A stretch of DNA of 64,000 nucleotides from NCBI RefSeq assembly GCF_038051985.1, contig NZ_CP150291.1, positions 2,728,001-2,792,000 of the forward strand. The letters are read 5' to 3'. The position numbers were made by a program, and so were the translations under genes. Positions 27,089-35,546 of the stretch are shown piece by piece. Numbering within the stretch: position 1 is the stretch's first letter; the number at the start of each line of letters is the position of its first letter. The stretch is from Solibacillus sp. FSL H8-0523 (GTDB lineage Bacteria > Bacillota > Bacilli > Bacillales_A > Planococcaceae). The notes beneath the pieces were generated by a model. It did no database searches. It saw nothing but the letters and a program-made list of their open reading frames with translations, and was not told the origin of the DNA.

Positions 27089-28357
27089 CTATTTGTTTTC
27101 TAAAACGTACTGAACTAAGTGACCGAAATCTACTTTTGCTTGGTCGCCTGTTTCCATTGTTTTTACGTTTACTACTTGCTCTTCTAGCTCTGTCTCACCT
27201 AATACAATGGCAAATTTTGCATTTGCACGGTCAGCCGCTTTCATTTGGGCTTTCATTTTACGGTCTGCATAATCGATTTCAGCAGAAATGCCCTTCGCAC
27301 GGAATGAACTTACTAATTCCACTGCTTTTAGCTTCGCTGCATCACCCATTGTGACTACGTATAAATCTAATGTATCCTCTGTTTCTAGCTCAATGCCCTT
27401 TGCTTCAAGCGCTAAAAGTAAGCGTTCAATTGACATTGCAAAGCCGATACCAGGTGATTCTGGACCACCAATATCTTCTACTAAGCCGTTGTAACGACCG
27501 CCACCGCAAAGTGTTGTAATCGATCCAAAGCCATCGCCTGTAATCATAATTTCAAATGCTGTGTGATTGTAATAATCTAAACCACGCACTAAATTCGGAT
27601 CTACTTCGTAAGAAATCCCCAGAACATCTAAGTAGCCTTTTACTTTTGAGAAGTAGTCTGAAGAAGCATCTGTCAAATAATTTGTTAACGCAGGAGCTGT
27701 TGCCATCGCTTCATGCTTCGCGTCTACTTTACAGTCTAAAATACGTAATGGATTCTTTTCTAAACGGCTTTGGCAATCGCCACAAAGTTCGCCAACTACT
27801 GGTGTGAAGTGATTAATTAACGCGGTACGGTGTGCATCACGCGTTTCTTTATCACCTAGTGAGTTGATAACTAATTTTAAATCTTTTAAACCAAGTGATG
27901 TATACACATCCATTGCAAGTGCCATTACTTCCGCATCAATCGCTGGATCCGCAGAACCAATCGCTTCAACACCAAATTGTACGAATTGACGGTAACGCCC
28001 CGCTTGTTGACGCTCATAACGGAACATTGGCCCTGTGTAATAGAGCTTTACAGGTTGGTCTGGGTTACCAAACATTTTGTGTTCTACATACGCACGTACC
28101 GCTGATGCTGTACCTTCTGGACGTAATGTTAATGAACGATTTCCTTTGTCGGTAAATGTGTACATTTCTTTTTGTACGATATCCGTTGTATCCCCCACAC
28201 CACGTTGGAATAATTCTGTTGACTCGAACATCGGTGTACGAATTTCTTTATAACGATAAACATGACATAGTTCACGAATTGTTTGTTCTACTTTTTGCCA
28301 TTTTTCGGATTGTCCCGGTAAAATGTCTTGTGTTCCTTTAGGTACTTTAAAATTCAT
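27089..28357 (-). CDS. hisS: Histidine-tRNA ligase
   Basis: 422 residues. Class II motifs are visible: PMFESTELFQRGVGDTTDI, LRPEGTASAVRAYVEH, MFRYERQQAGRYRQFVQFG, LVRGLDYYNHTAFEI and a C-terminal anticodon-binding domain (about 325-422). It charges tRNA-His. The frame is open upstream to 28435, inside the leader terminator, but GGGAGGAG before the ATG at 28357 is the true start. First gene of hisS-aspS, controlled by a T-box. Confidence 0.98.
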   Translation of the reverse strand: MNFKVPKGTQDILPGQSEKWQKVEQTIRELCHVYRYKEIRTPMFESTELFQRGVGDTTDIVQKEMYTFTDKGNRSLTLRPEGTASAVRAYVEHKMFGNPDQPVKLYYTGPMFRYERQQAGRYRQFVQFGVEAIGSADPAIDAEVMALAMDVYTSLGLKDLKLVINSLGDKETRDAHRTALINHFTPVVGELCGDCQSRLEKNPLRILDCKVDAKHEAMATAPALTNYLTDASSDYFSKVKGYLDVLGISYEVDPNLVRGLDYYNHTAFEIMITGDGFGSITTLCGGGRYNGLVEDIGGPESPGIGFAMSIERLLLALEAKGIELETEDTLDLYVVTMGDAAKLKAVELVSSFRAKGISAEIDYADRKMKAQMKAADRANAKFAIVLGETELEEQVVNVKTMETGDQAKVDFGHLVQYVLENK

Positions 28358-28404
28358 AAAAAGCACTCCTCCCATAACTGTTTCGACCAATAATGTGTTT
28401 TTAA

Positions 28405-28675
28405 GGAAAATAAAAAAAGCTCCCGTCCCCTGCAAAAAAATTGCAAGGGACGAAAGCTTATGTATACTTCCGCGGTTCCACCCTAATTGATGTATGACTA
28501 CATCCTCTCGTACTCGGATAACGGCCGATTCCGTTTTCCCCTACTAAAAAAATCGTTCGAGGAAACGCCTCTCAAGTGTTATTCACATGTTACATACTGT
28601 AGGAAAGATTTCAGCCGGTGTCTTTCCCTCTCTTGTCAATAGTGGCAACCGCTACTTATTTGGTCATTGGCAATG
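28405..28675 (-). ncRNA. T-box leader of hisS-aspS
   Basis: The canonical T-box AGGGTGGAACCGCGG lies on the minus strand at about 28469-28483. The distal stem I is GGAAAG..CCGGCTGAAA..CTTTCC after an AGAGAGG bulge. The terminator pairs AGCTTTCGTCCCTTGC with GCAGGGGACGGGAGCT, then seven T. A CAC triplet at 28576-28578 in AATAACACTTG is the best specifier candidate (His), but I am less sure of it than of the T-box itself. Uncharged tRNA should allow read-through. Confidence 0.92.
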
Positions 28676-28696
28676 TTACTTGTTAAATTAACACTA

Positions 28697-28725
28697 ATGT
28701 TAATGATGTGACTCGAAGTTGTCAA
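28697..28725 (-). promoter_or_regulatory. Sigma-A promoter of hisS-aspS
   Basis: Consensus TTGACA (28720-28725) and TAACAT (28697-28702), 17-base spacing, just upstream of T-box stem I. Confidence 0.75.
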
Positions 28726-28873
28726 CTATTTTCTTGTTTAGATTACATGGAATCGCATGAATTTACCTTTTCACCAAAAAAACGCTATATTTTTCAATGT
28801 ACTTACTTTTATAATAGTAGTGTATACAATTTCTATCACAACACCTCAAAATCTTACTAAAAAGGAGACGCCT

Positions 28874-30472
28874 ATGAATAAAAAGCGTTTGGCGATTCTT
28901 ATATCGCTACTTTTAGTATTCACACTACTATTCCCACTAACAAATAGTGAAAAAGCCACTTATGCTGAAGGTGAGCAGCTTTATGTGAATGCAGAAATTT
29001 TATATTTACGTGAAGGCCCAGGTCTTTCGTATCCAATACTCGATACCTTGAAAGATGGAACCGCCCTTACTTCATTAGGGAAAGATGGGGACTGGCACAA
29101 AGTTCGAATTCATGACAAGGAAGGTTTTGTTGCAGCGTGGCTTGTCAAATCATCAAAGCCCTTAGCAGCAGCAACTAGCCAGAAAACAGTGGTCGCTCAA
29201 GTAGATACACTGAATTTACGTGCCGAACCTTCACTCTCTGCTACGGTTCTAACAAAAATTTCTTCCGGCACAGAAAGTACATTTTTACAGCAACAAGGGG
29301 ATTGGATTCAAATTCAATTTTCGAACACAACAGGCTGGGTATTTAGCAATTATGTTACGGTGAAAGAAGAAACGGTTTTACAAACCCCTTCAAAAGATTC
29401 CGAAGAACAAAAGGAATCCAAAAAAACTCAGACTTCTGAAAATGATCCGAACACATTTACTGTAAACGTTAACGCCATTAATATTCGAAAAAAACCAGAT
29501 TTAACCGCCAAAAAGTTAGGCCTTGCTAAAAAGGACGAGCAATATACAGTTTTAAGTCGCGACCACAACTGGGTTCAAATTGAATATGAAAAAGGTGAAA
29601 AAGGCTGGATTTATAGCTTTTATGGTACATTCACGAAGCAAGGGACTGCACCAAAAAACAACCAAGAGCCCACTACTAATAACGAAACCGTGACAATTAT
29701 TTATAATGGGACAAATTTACGAGAGCAGCCTTCAACTTCATCCAATGTTGCAGCACGTGTCGATGCAGGCGCTACATACAAAATCGTCGCGACCGAGGAT
29801 GATTGGTATAAAATCGCATTAAACGATGGTGCTACTGCTTATGTGGCCAATTGGGTTGTCACAAACAATCAAGCATTGAGTACAACGACTACAGCCAATA
29901 AAGCGGACCGCAAAAAAGGGACATTAAAGGGGTTAACAATCGTCATTGACCCAGGTCATGGTGGTAATGACCGTGGCACAACTGGTGCACGTGGTACTGA
30001 TGAAAAAGACATCAATATATTAACAGCTGAATTATTGCGTTCAAAATTACAGGCTGCTGGTGCAAACGTCTTGATGACGCGAGAATCAGATGTCTTTGTA
30101 GACCTTCGAAAGCGCGTAGCTGTATCACATCAAGTAAGCGCAGATGCATTTCTAAGTATTCACTATGATGCAATAGAAGATAATTCGGTGCACGGCTTCA
30201 CAACGTATTATACGAATCGCTACCAAAAAGAATTAGCAGAGACGATTCATGCAGGCATTGCTAAAAAAGTTTCGCTAAAAGACCGCGGTGCACGTTACGG
30301 CGACTATTTAGTATTACGTGAAAATCGCCAGCCATCTGTACTTCTCGAGCTTGGTTACTTAAGTAATCCTACTGAAGAACGTGCCATTACAACCGATTAT
30401 TATCGTGAACAAGCAACACTTGGTATTTACCAAGGTTTACTGAATTACTTTGATGCACAATTAACTAAATAA
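28874..30472 (+). CDS. N-acetylmuramoyl-L-alanine amidase with four SH3b repeats (YrvJ-like)
   Basis: 532 residues, secreted. A signal peptide spans about 1-32 (hydrophobic LISLLLVFTLLFPL). Four bacterial SH3 domains follow at about 35-95, 105-165, 190-250 and 270-335, each with NLR/YLREGP and GW or AxW motifs. The C-terminal Amidase_3 domain (about 350-530) has zinc ligands His in DPGHGG, Glu in TDEKDIN and His in LSIHYDA, and the catalytic Glu in LLELGYLSN. It cleaves the MurNAc-L-Ala bond. AAAGGAGA precedes the ATG at 28874. It lies beside hisS like B. subtilis yrvJ, but divergent. Confidence 0.95.
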   Translation: MNKKRLAILISLLLVFTLLFPLTNSEKATYAEGEQLYVNAEILYLREGPGLSYPILDTLKDGTALTSLGKDGDWHKVRIHDKEGFVAAWLVKSSKPLAAATSQKTVVAQVDTLNLRAEPSLSATVLTKISSGTESTFLQQQGDWIQIQFSNTTGWVFSNYVTVKEETVLQTPSKDSEEQKESKKTQTSENDPNTFTVNVNAINIRKKPDLTAKKLGLAKKDEQYTVLSRDHNWVQIEYEKGEKGWIYSFYGTFTKQGTAPKNNQEPTTNNETVTIIYNGTNLREQPSTSSNVAARVDAGATYKIVATEDDWYKIALNDGATAYVANWVVTNNQALSTTTTANKADRKKGTLKGLTIVIDPGHGGNDRGTTGARGTDEKDINILTAELLRSKLQAAGANVLMTRESDVFVDLRKRVAVSHQVSADAFLSIHYDAIEDNSVHGFTTYYTNRYQKELAETIHAGIAKKVSLKDRGARYGDYLVLRENRQPSVLLELGYLSNPTEERAITTDYYREQATLGIYQGLLNYFDAQLTK

Positions 30473-30524
30473 CATAAGCAAGAGGGATGAATGCTTCGTA
30501 CTTGCCTCCATCCTCATCGCAAAA

Positions 30525-30558
30525 AAGGCGTCCCGAAAATTACTTTCAGGACGCCTCC
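30525..30558. terminator. Terminator between amidase and purU (convergent)
   Basis: Stem AAGGCGTCCCGAAA / TTTCAGGACGCCT with A- and T-rich flanks on both sides. Confidence 0.8.
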
Positions 30559-30562
30559 TTTT

Positions 30563-31462
30563 CTAATGAAATACAATCGTTTTGTTTCCCTCTACAATAA
30601 TACGATTTTCTAAATGCCAGCGAACCGCGCGTGCTAATACACGACGTTCAATTTTCCCACCAATCTTCTTCAGCGATGCCACATCATCTCGATGATCTAC
30701 ACGCTCGACATCTTGTTCAATAATTGGCCCCTCATCCAAATCATTCGTTACATAATGACTCGTTGCACCGATTAATTTCACCCCGCGCTTATATGCACGA
30801 CTATATGGGTCTGCGCCTATAAATGCTGGTAAAAATGAATGGTGAATATTGATGATTCGATGTTCAAAACGTGCAACAAACTGCGGAGTTAAAATTTGCA
30901 TATAACGCGCTAAAATGATGAAATCGATATCGTATTTTTCAAGCAGTTTGATTTGCTGTTGCTCTACTTGCGCGCGAATTTCTCGATTCGCTGGAATATA
31001 GTAAAACGGAATATTATGTATCTCAGCAATGTGACTAGCTGCCTCGTTATTACTAATGATTAGCGGGATATCCATTAATAAATCTCCATTTTTCCATTCC
31101 CATAATAGTTCCATCAAACAGTTTAAATCTTTTGAGACAAATATCGCTGCTCGTTTTTTGATGGTCGGATAATAAAATTGATAGGACATTTGATAACCCT
31201 CTGCAAGTTGTTCAAATTCCTTCTCCATGTTTGACATAACTGCTTCTTGGTGATTGATATGGTACGCTAAACGAATAAAAAACATGCCACCCTCTGGATC
31301 ATTTGAATATTGGCTCGATTCTACGATATTTGCTCCGTGCGTATACAAAAATGTCGATAATTTGGAAACAATTCCGGATTGATCCACACATTTTACTAAT
31401 AAATGACCTTCAATTTTTGTCGTTCCTGGATCGACCTTCTGCTTCTGTGCAATTTGTTGCAT
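30563..31462 (-). CDS. purU: Formyltetrahydrofolate deformylase PurU
   Basis: 299 residues, the B. subtilis PurU length. The N-terminal ACT domain (about 20-95, LLVKCVDQSGIVSKLSTFLY) is joined to a formyltransferase-fold domain. Catalytic residues are Asn and His in IINIHHSFLPAF and Asp in TSHYVTNDLDEGPIIEQDV. It hydrolyses 10-formyl-THF to formate and THF, balancing one-carbon and glycine pools. A GTG lies at 31471 inside the ribosome site GGAGTG, so the ATG at 31462 is the start. Single gene. Confidence 0.97.
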   Translation of the reverse strand: MQQIAQKQKVDPGTTKIEGHLLVKCVDQSGIVSKLSTFLYTHGANIVESSQYSNDPEGGMFFIRLAYHINHQEAVMSNMEKEFEQLAEGYQMSYQFYYPTIKKRAAIFVSKDLNCLMELLWEWKNGDLLMDIPLIISNNEAASHIAEIHNIPFYYIPANREIRAQVEQQQIKLLEKYDIDFIILARYMQILTPQFVARFEHRIINIHHSFLPAFIGADPYSRAYKRGVKLIGATSHYVTNDLDEGPIIEQDVERVDHRDDVASLKKIGGKIERRVLARAVRWHLENRIIVEGNKTIVFH

Positions 31463-31524
31463 GCTCTTCACTCCATTCTTTAGATGAACGTTATTATTAT
31501 CGATTTCAGAAAATTCTGCAACAT

Positions 31525-31560
31525 AAAAAGCGTAATGTCAGCAAAATTGCAACATTACGC
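31525..31560 (-). terminator. Terminator of the iron alcohol dehydrogenase gene
   Basis: Stem GCGTAATGT / ACATTACGC followed by TTTTTA on the minus strand. Confidence 0.8.
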
Positions 31561-31567
31561 ATTTGAT

Positions 31568-32767
31568 TTATTGTTTGATTACCTGATACATATAAAACAT
31601 TTCATCTTTATCCATCACTTTTGGAACTGGGTACAGCGGATTTGCCTCCTGTAGCGCGCGCTCTACCATAAGCGGGATATCTTGGTTTTTTATCCCGTCA
31701 ATTTTAGTTGGAATACCCATTTTTTTATTTAAATGCTCGATGGCCTCGATGAATAATGCCGCTTTTTTTTCATCACTATCCGATATTTTTCCAATCCCCA
31801 CCAAATTAGCGAGCTCCGCTAATGGCTTTGCTGCACTCGACCCGTAAAATTTCAACACATGCGGTAAAATCACAGCATTGGCATAGCCGTGCGGAATTTG
31901 ATAAAACCCACCTAGTGTATGTGCTATCGCATGTACATAGCCAACATAGGCTCTCGTAAACGCAAGACCTGCTAAATAAGACGCACGCTGCATTTGTTCA
32001 CGCGCTTCAATGTCTGTTCCGTTTTCGTAGGCCCGTGTTAAATAGTTAAAAATCAAAATGACCGCTTCTCTTGAATACTTTCTTGTTTCCTCAGTATTAC
32101 TTTTCCCGATATACGCTTCGACGGCATGCGTTAACGCATCCATACCTGTCGTTGACGTGATATGCATTGGTAAATTGACGGTTAATAACGGATCTAATAC
32201 AGCATAGTGTGGCACAAGTGACGGGTCCATAATGGCGAATTTTTCGTGTGTTTCACTATTTGACACGACTGCGGCAATCGTTCCCTCGCTTCCCGTACCC
32301 GCTGTTGTCGGTACAGCAAAGAATGGTGGCATTTCTTTACGCACTTTAAATAAACCCTTCATTTGTTCGAGGGATTTATCTGGACGCGCTAGTCGTGCGG
32401 CAACCGCTTTCGCACAATCCATCGGTGAACCGCCACCAAATGCGATAATGCCCTCACAGTTGTAGTTCGTATACAGTTCAAGCGCTTCTTCTACATTAGT
32501 AAATGTAGGATTAGGTACGGTTTTGTCGTAAATAATATTCGAAATATCAAGTTCCGTTAATCCTTCTAATAAGGGCTCCATTAATTTCGTTTTTTTAATG
32601 CCCTCATCTGTAACAATCAAGACACGTTTCAAATTCAAGCTCCGAATTATTTCAGGAAGATTTAGTAAACTATTTTCACCTTCTACTAACTGTGGTACTC
32701 TCCAATTTAGGACCTTCATGCCTAAACGCATCGTTCCTTGAAATGTTCGACAGTATGCTGTGTACAT
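31568..32767 (-). CDS. Iron-containing alcohol dehydrogenase
   Basis: 399 residues. NAD-binding GGGSPMDCAKA and TTAGTGSE; metal ligands Asp in AVLDPLL, His in TGMDALTHAVEAYIG, and two His in VHAIAHTLGG and QIPHGYANAV. It oxidises or reduces small alcohols and aldehydes in the cytoplasm. The family includes 1,3-propanediol and butanol dehydrogenases; the substrate is not evident and no pathway genes are adjacent. GGAGTG lies 6 bases before the ATG. Confidence 0.95.
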   Translation of the reverse strand: MYTAYCRTFQGTMRLGMKVLNWRVPQLVEGENSLLNLPEIIRSLNLKRVLIVTDEGIKKTKLMEPLLEGLTELDISNIIYDKTVPNPTFTNVEEALELYTNYNCEGIIAFGGGSPMDCAKAVAARLARPDKSLEQMKGLFKVRKEMPPFFAVPTTAGTGSEGTIAAVVSNSETHEKFAIMDPSLVPHYAVLDPLLTVNLPMHITSTTGMDALTHAVEAYIGKSNTEETRKYSREAVILIFNYLTRAYENGTDIEAREQMQRASYLAGLAFTRAYVGYVHAIAHTLGGFYQIPHGYANAVILPHVLKFYGSSAAKPLAELANLVGIGKISDSDEKKAALFIEAIEHLNKKMGIPTKIDGIKNQDIPLMVERALQEANPLYPVPKVMDKDEMFYMYQVIKQ

Positions 32768-32856
32768 GGTAACACTCCATTTCTCTCTATTTTAATTGCG
32801 CATTATTACAATATTCTCCCAAAAATGAAAAATTCCTTTTAAAAAGAACAAAAGTA

Positions 32857-33030
32857 CTAAAGTGCCCGTCTAGCCCCGATCGGTCAAAGCGCCACATCCA
32901 TATGGCATGACCGTTTAGGACTCACATCGTGTGAGCCTTAGACATTGGAGAGCCCTCCTGCAAAAATAAACGCTTCACCTTTTGCAGGAGGGGTTGAAAT
33001 GTCCGAGGTGCTGGCGCTTTAGCCTGGACG
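32857..33030. repeat. Palindrome-bounded interspersed element, copy B, with multi-arm folding potential
   Basis: Fills most of the 328-base gap 32768-33095. The outer stem is CTAAAGTGCC (32857-32866) with GGCGCTTTAG (33013-33022), one wobble. Inside are three arms: CGGTCA/TGACCG (32881-32886 with 32908-32913) enclosing GCCA/TGGC; CTCACA/TGTGAG (32921-32926 with 32930-32935) extended by TAGG/CCTTA; and GACATT/AATGTC (32941-32946 with 32998-33003) enclosing a perfect 13-bp stem 32953-32965 with 32980-32992. The right end GCTTTAGCCTGGACG is shared with copies A and C. Confidence 0.7.
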
Positions 33031-33054
33031 TAGATCATCTATAATTTTCTTAAA

Positions 33055-33084
33055 ACAAAAAAACGAACCCACGTTGGATTCGTT
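33055..33084 (-). terminator. Terminator of the vWA-like gene
   Basis: Stem AACGAACCC / GGATTCGTT, followed by seven T on the minus strand. Confidence 0.75.
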
Positions 33085-33095
33085 ATAGAACACTA

Positions 33096-33881
33096 TTATT
33101 CATTTGCAAAAAATACTTTGTGAGCAAACGGGATTGGTTGAACTTCAAAATCGACTTCACTCATTGCAATGACAGATACATCAATGTCTAATTCATTTAA
33201 TTTTCCTTCAAAATCAGCTTGCATTAACGCTTGAAAATCCGTATATTGATTGTCAGTAATGATCATTAAATCACGACCATTTCCAATCGAATCCGCTTCG
33301 AAAATTGCGAGTGCTTGCTCTATCGCTGGAACTAGTTCCGCATCCGATGTACCCCCAGCATTTATAAACCGCTCAAACATAGGAAGCGTTATCACACCAT
33401 TTTTAAATGCAATTGGTTGTTGTACCATTTTTGAAAATGGCACAATAAGTAAATCACGCTTTTGTGATGCACATAAATGAAACAACGGTAAAATTGTCCC
33501 TTTACAAAATGCCTCGAACTCCATCATAGATTCCGACTGTTGTAGCGCAACGACCATGGGTGAAAATAGATCTTCCACTTCTTGAAAAGGCACAAAATAG
33601 ACATTACCTTCTACAACGGTATGCTCCTTTACATATTGCTTTTGGAGCTGTTGAGTTAATAAAAAATCCTTATCTTGCATTTTCGGCATGGTTGCCTCTA
33701 CTTCTTGAATCATTTCCTGTAGTGACATCGAAATTTCGAGGATTTCCACAAAATTTTCATCCTCTTTAAATTTCGCGATAAACTGCTGTTGTGCTGATTC
33801 CTCTAACGTTTGAAATGAAGCATTTTTATATAAAAAATGAAGAATTTCATCGTTTAATAATGTCTTCTGATCGTTTGCCAT
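33096..33881 (-). CDS. Protein with degenerate von Willebrand A-like C-terminal domain
   Basis: 261 residues, cytoplasmic. The C-terminal half follows the vWA order: MVVALQQSESMMEFEAF at the place of DxSxSM, LLIVPFSKMV, FINAGGTSDAELVPAIEQAL (the Thr of the metal site) and GRDLMIITDNQ (the Asp). The first MIDAS Asp-x-Ser is replaced by Gln-Gln-Ser, so metal binding may be lost. The N-terminal half is acidic and helical. Function unknown; related vWA proteins act with MoxR-type ATPases, but none is nearby. GGAGGGG before the ATG at 33881 makes it preferable to the longer frame from 34010. Confidence 0.65.
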   Translation of the reverse strand: MANDQKTLLNDEILHFLYKNASFQTLEESAQQQFIAKFKEDENFVEILEISMSLQEMIQEVEATMPKMQDKDFLLTQQLQKQYVKEHTVVEGNVYFVPFQEVEDLFSPMVVALQQSESMMEFEAFCKGTILPLFHLCASQKRDLLIVPFSKMVQQPIAFKNGVITLPMFERFINAGGTSDAELVPAIEQALAIFEADSIGNGRDLMIITDNQYTDFQALMQADFEGKLNELDIDVSVIAMSEVDFEVQPIPFAHKVFFANE

Positions 33882-34054
33882 GTGAAACCCCTCCATCATT
33901 TTTAAAATCAATAACGCTAGTATAGCGAAATTTTGTGTAGAAAAGTAGTAACTCGATTTGACATGTTCGAGGGCAATAATATTTCTGCCTATCTCCCCTC
34001 TACCTATCAATAGGATTATGTTCTAGCAGCTTAAATTTGCGTTTTTCAACAAAC

Positions 34055-34085
34055 AAAAAAGCGGCACCCCAATTCGGAATGCCGC
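34055..34085 (-). terminator. Terminator of the 34105-34326 gene
   Basis: Stem GCGGCA / TGCCGC with inner CC/GG pairs and a run of six T on the minus strand. Confidence 0.75.
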
Positions 34086-34104
34086 GCCATACAACTGTAT
34101 GTAA

Positions 34105-34326
34105 TTAAAGTTTTTCAGTTAAGCCGTGTAATGTATCTTTTAATTCACGGTCATGGTTTGAAAGCTCGATTAAGTTTTCTAAACGCTCGTGTAAAATTGG
34201 ACGCTCAATTACTAATTGCTCATCTAATACTTGGACAAATAATTCAATAAGCATACGGTTTTGAATTAATAATGCTTCTTCTACACGCTCAGGAGCGATT
34301 GTTACTACTCTCTTTTTTTTAGCCAT
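34105..34326 (-). CDS. Hypothetical 73-residue protein
   Basis: A small helical protein with a very basic start (MAKKKRVVTIAPERVEEAL) and an acidic, leucine-rich remainder (LIELFVQVLDEQLVIERPIL, ENLIELSNHDRELKDTLHGL). No membrane helix, no motif recognised. A clear GGGAGG before the ATG and its own terminator support it as a real gene. Possibly DNA- or RNA-associated from its basic N-terminus, but this is only composition. Confidence 0.65.
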   Translation of the reverse strand: MAKKKRVVTIAPERVEEALLIQNRMLIELFVQVLDEQLVIERPILHERLENLIELSNHDRELKDTLHGLTEKL

Positions 34327-34551
34327 TGTTAGGGCCTCCCTTTAGTTTATACAACGTTATTTTAGCACAAGGCGCGACAATTTTGTGAAGATATTTCAAA
34401 TTCATCACGGCTTTTAAGCAAAAATAACCTCAAATGCGTGCATTTATTTCATTAGAAATCAATTTCTGCATCAACTCATCTGATTACATCAATAGGCGTT
34501 CATTCGAGATGAGGCTACCATAATAAAAAACACTTTTCAAGTACCAATCTA

Positions 34552-34560
34552 TGGTATAAT
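34552..34560 (+). promoter_or_regulatory. Extended -10 promoter candidate for the 34628 gene
   Basis: TGGTATAAT (34552-34560) is a consensus extended -10; the -35 region is weak. The remaining 300-base gap (34327-34627) is AT-rich and otherwise empty. Confidence 0.5.
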
Positions 34561-34627
34561 TACTTATACCTATTTAAAAAATAAAAAAGAACTACACCTT
34601 TACTATATTTTTGAAAGGAAGATATCC

Positions 34628-35503
34628 TTGCAACCAATTATATCTCAAGATGCTTATGAAATTCGTTTGGTGCAACACCTACTATCGAATCGCTTTTTAC
34701 GTACATCGAATGGAAAACTCGTGACATCACGTTCCATTTCGGACGAGACGCTAGGCTTTGAAACCGAAGATAGCTTATGTCGTGAATGGTTACTATCCAT
34801 TTATGAGAGCTATCATTTTTATGAAGGCTTTGAAACGTTTAATCAATGTACAGAATTTATTCACTCTACAAATTATGACGATGAACTATACCGTATTGTT
34901 CAATTCAATCAACAATTTTATGCCATAGTTTATGAAAATTCACAACATCAGCAAATTATCGGAAAAGATTTATCCTATTTCACAAAAAATAATATGTTCA
35001 TCTGCGCGAAACGTCCTCCGTCTAATTTAATGATTAAAGATCGACACAAATCACCATCAATTCCACTAATCTATTATGAATTATCTGCATTTGACCCTGA
35101 ATTAAAAGTTTATGAATTATGCCATAATACAAAAGACTATGTTGAGGTACCTATTTTAGAGGCTGTTGAATATGCTATACTTCTCGGAATAACGTTTAAA
35201 GATATTTGGTATACCTGTGATAGTCCCCACGCAATTGCCCATAATCGCGCTTTATTGGACTTGTATTTTAATCTGGGTCATAACCTAACCTTATTTGGTA
35301 AATATTCAAAGGCGATTGCGATTAATCCATTCCAACGACTTGTTTATTTACAACGAGGTCGCGTTGAACATTTCCAATGGGATGTTGAAGATCCTCGTTC
35401 ACAGCAACGTCTACTTCCATACCGTGAAGTGCGTCGCTTCCATGAAAATATGCGTACACGTCCTGTTAGTTTTGAAGATGCCCCACAACCGATTCAAATA
35501 TAA
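34628..35503 (+). CDS. Hypothetical protein of unknown family
   Basis: 291 residues, soluble, no signal peptide or membrane helix. The start is a TTG behind GAAAGGAAG. The sequence is rich in aromatic residues (IYESYHFYEGFETFNQ) and looks alpha/beta with a helical C-terminal part containing HNRALLDLYFNLGHNLTLF and the basic YREVRRFHENMRTRP. I recognise no domain. It has its own promoter candidate and shares a strong terminator with the convergent Nudix gene. Confidence 0.65.
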   Translation: MQPIISQDAYEIRLVQHLLSNRFLRTSNGKLVTSRSISDETLGFETEDSLCREWLLSIYESYHFYEGFETFNQCTEFIHSTNYDDELYRIVQFNQQFYAIVYENSQHQQIIGKDLSYFTKNNMFICAKRPPSNLMIKDRHKSPSIPLIYYELSAFDPELKVYELCHNTKDYVEVPILEAVEYAILLGITFKDIWYTCDSPHAIAHNRALLDLYFNLGHNLTLFGKYSKAIAINPFQRLVYLQRGRVEHFQWDVEDPRSQQRLLPYREVRRFHENMRTRPVSFEDAPQPIQI

Positions 35504-35504
35504 G

Positions 35505-35541
35505 AAGGTGTGTTAAAAGTTTTGAACTTTTAACACACCTT
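35505..35541. terminator. Bidirectional terminator between 34628 gene and Nudix gene
   Basis: Perfect 17-bp inverted repeat AAGGTGTGTTAAAAGTT / AACTTTTAACACACCTT with a 3-base loop. Confidence 0.9.
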
Positions 35542-35546
35542 TTCAT

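Noticed and set aside
32953-32992. The 13-bp hairpin as terminator of a neighbouring gene
   Set aside because: No T run on either strand, and the vWA-like gene already has a proper terminator at 33055-33084.
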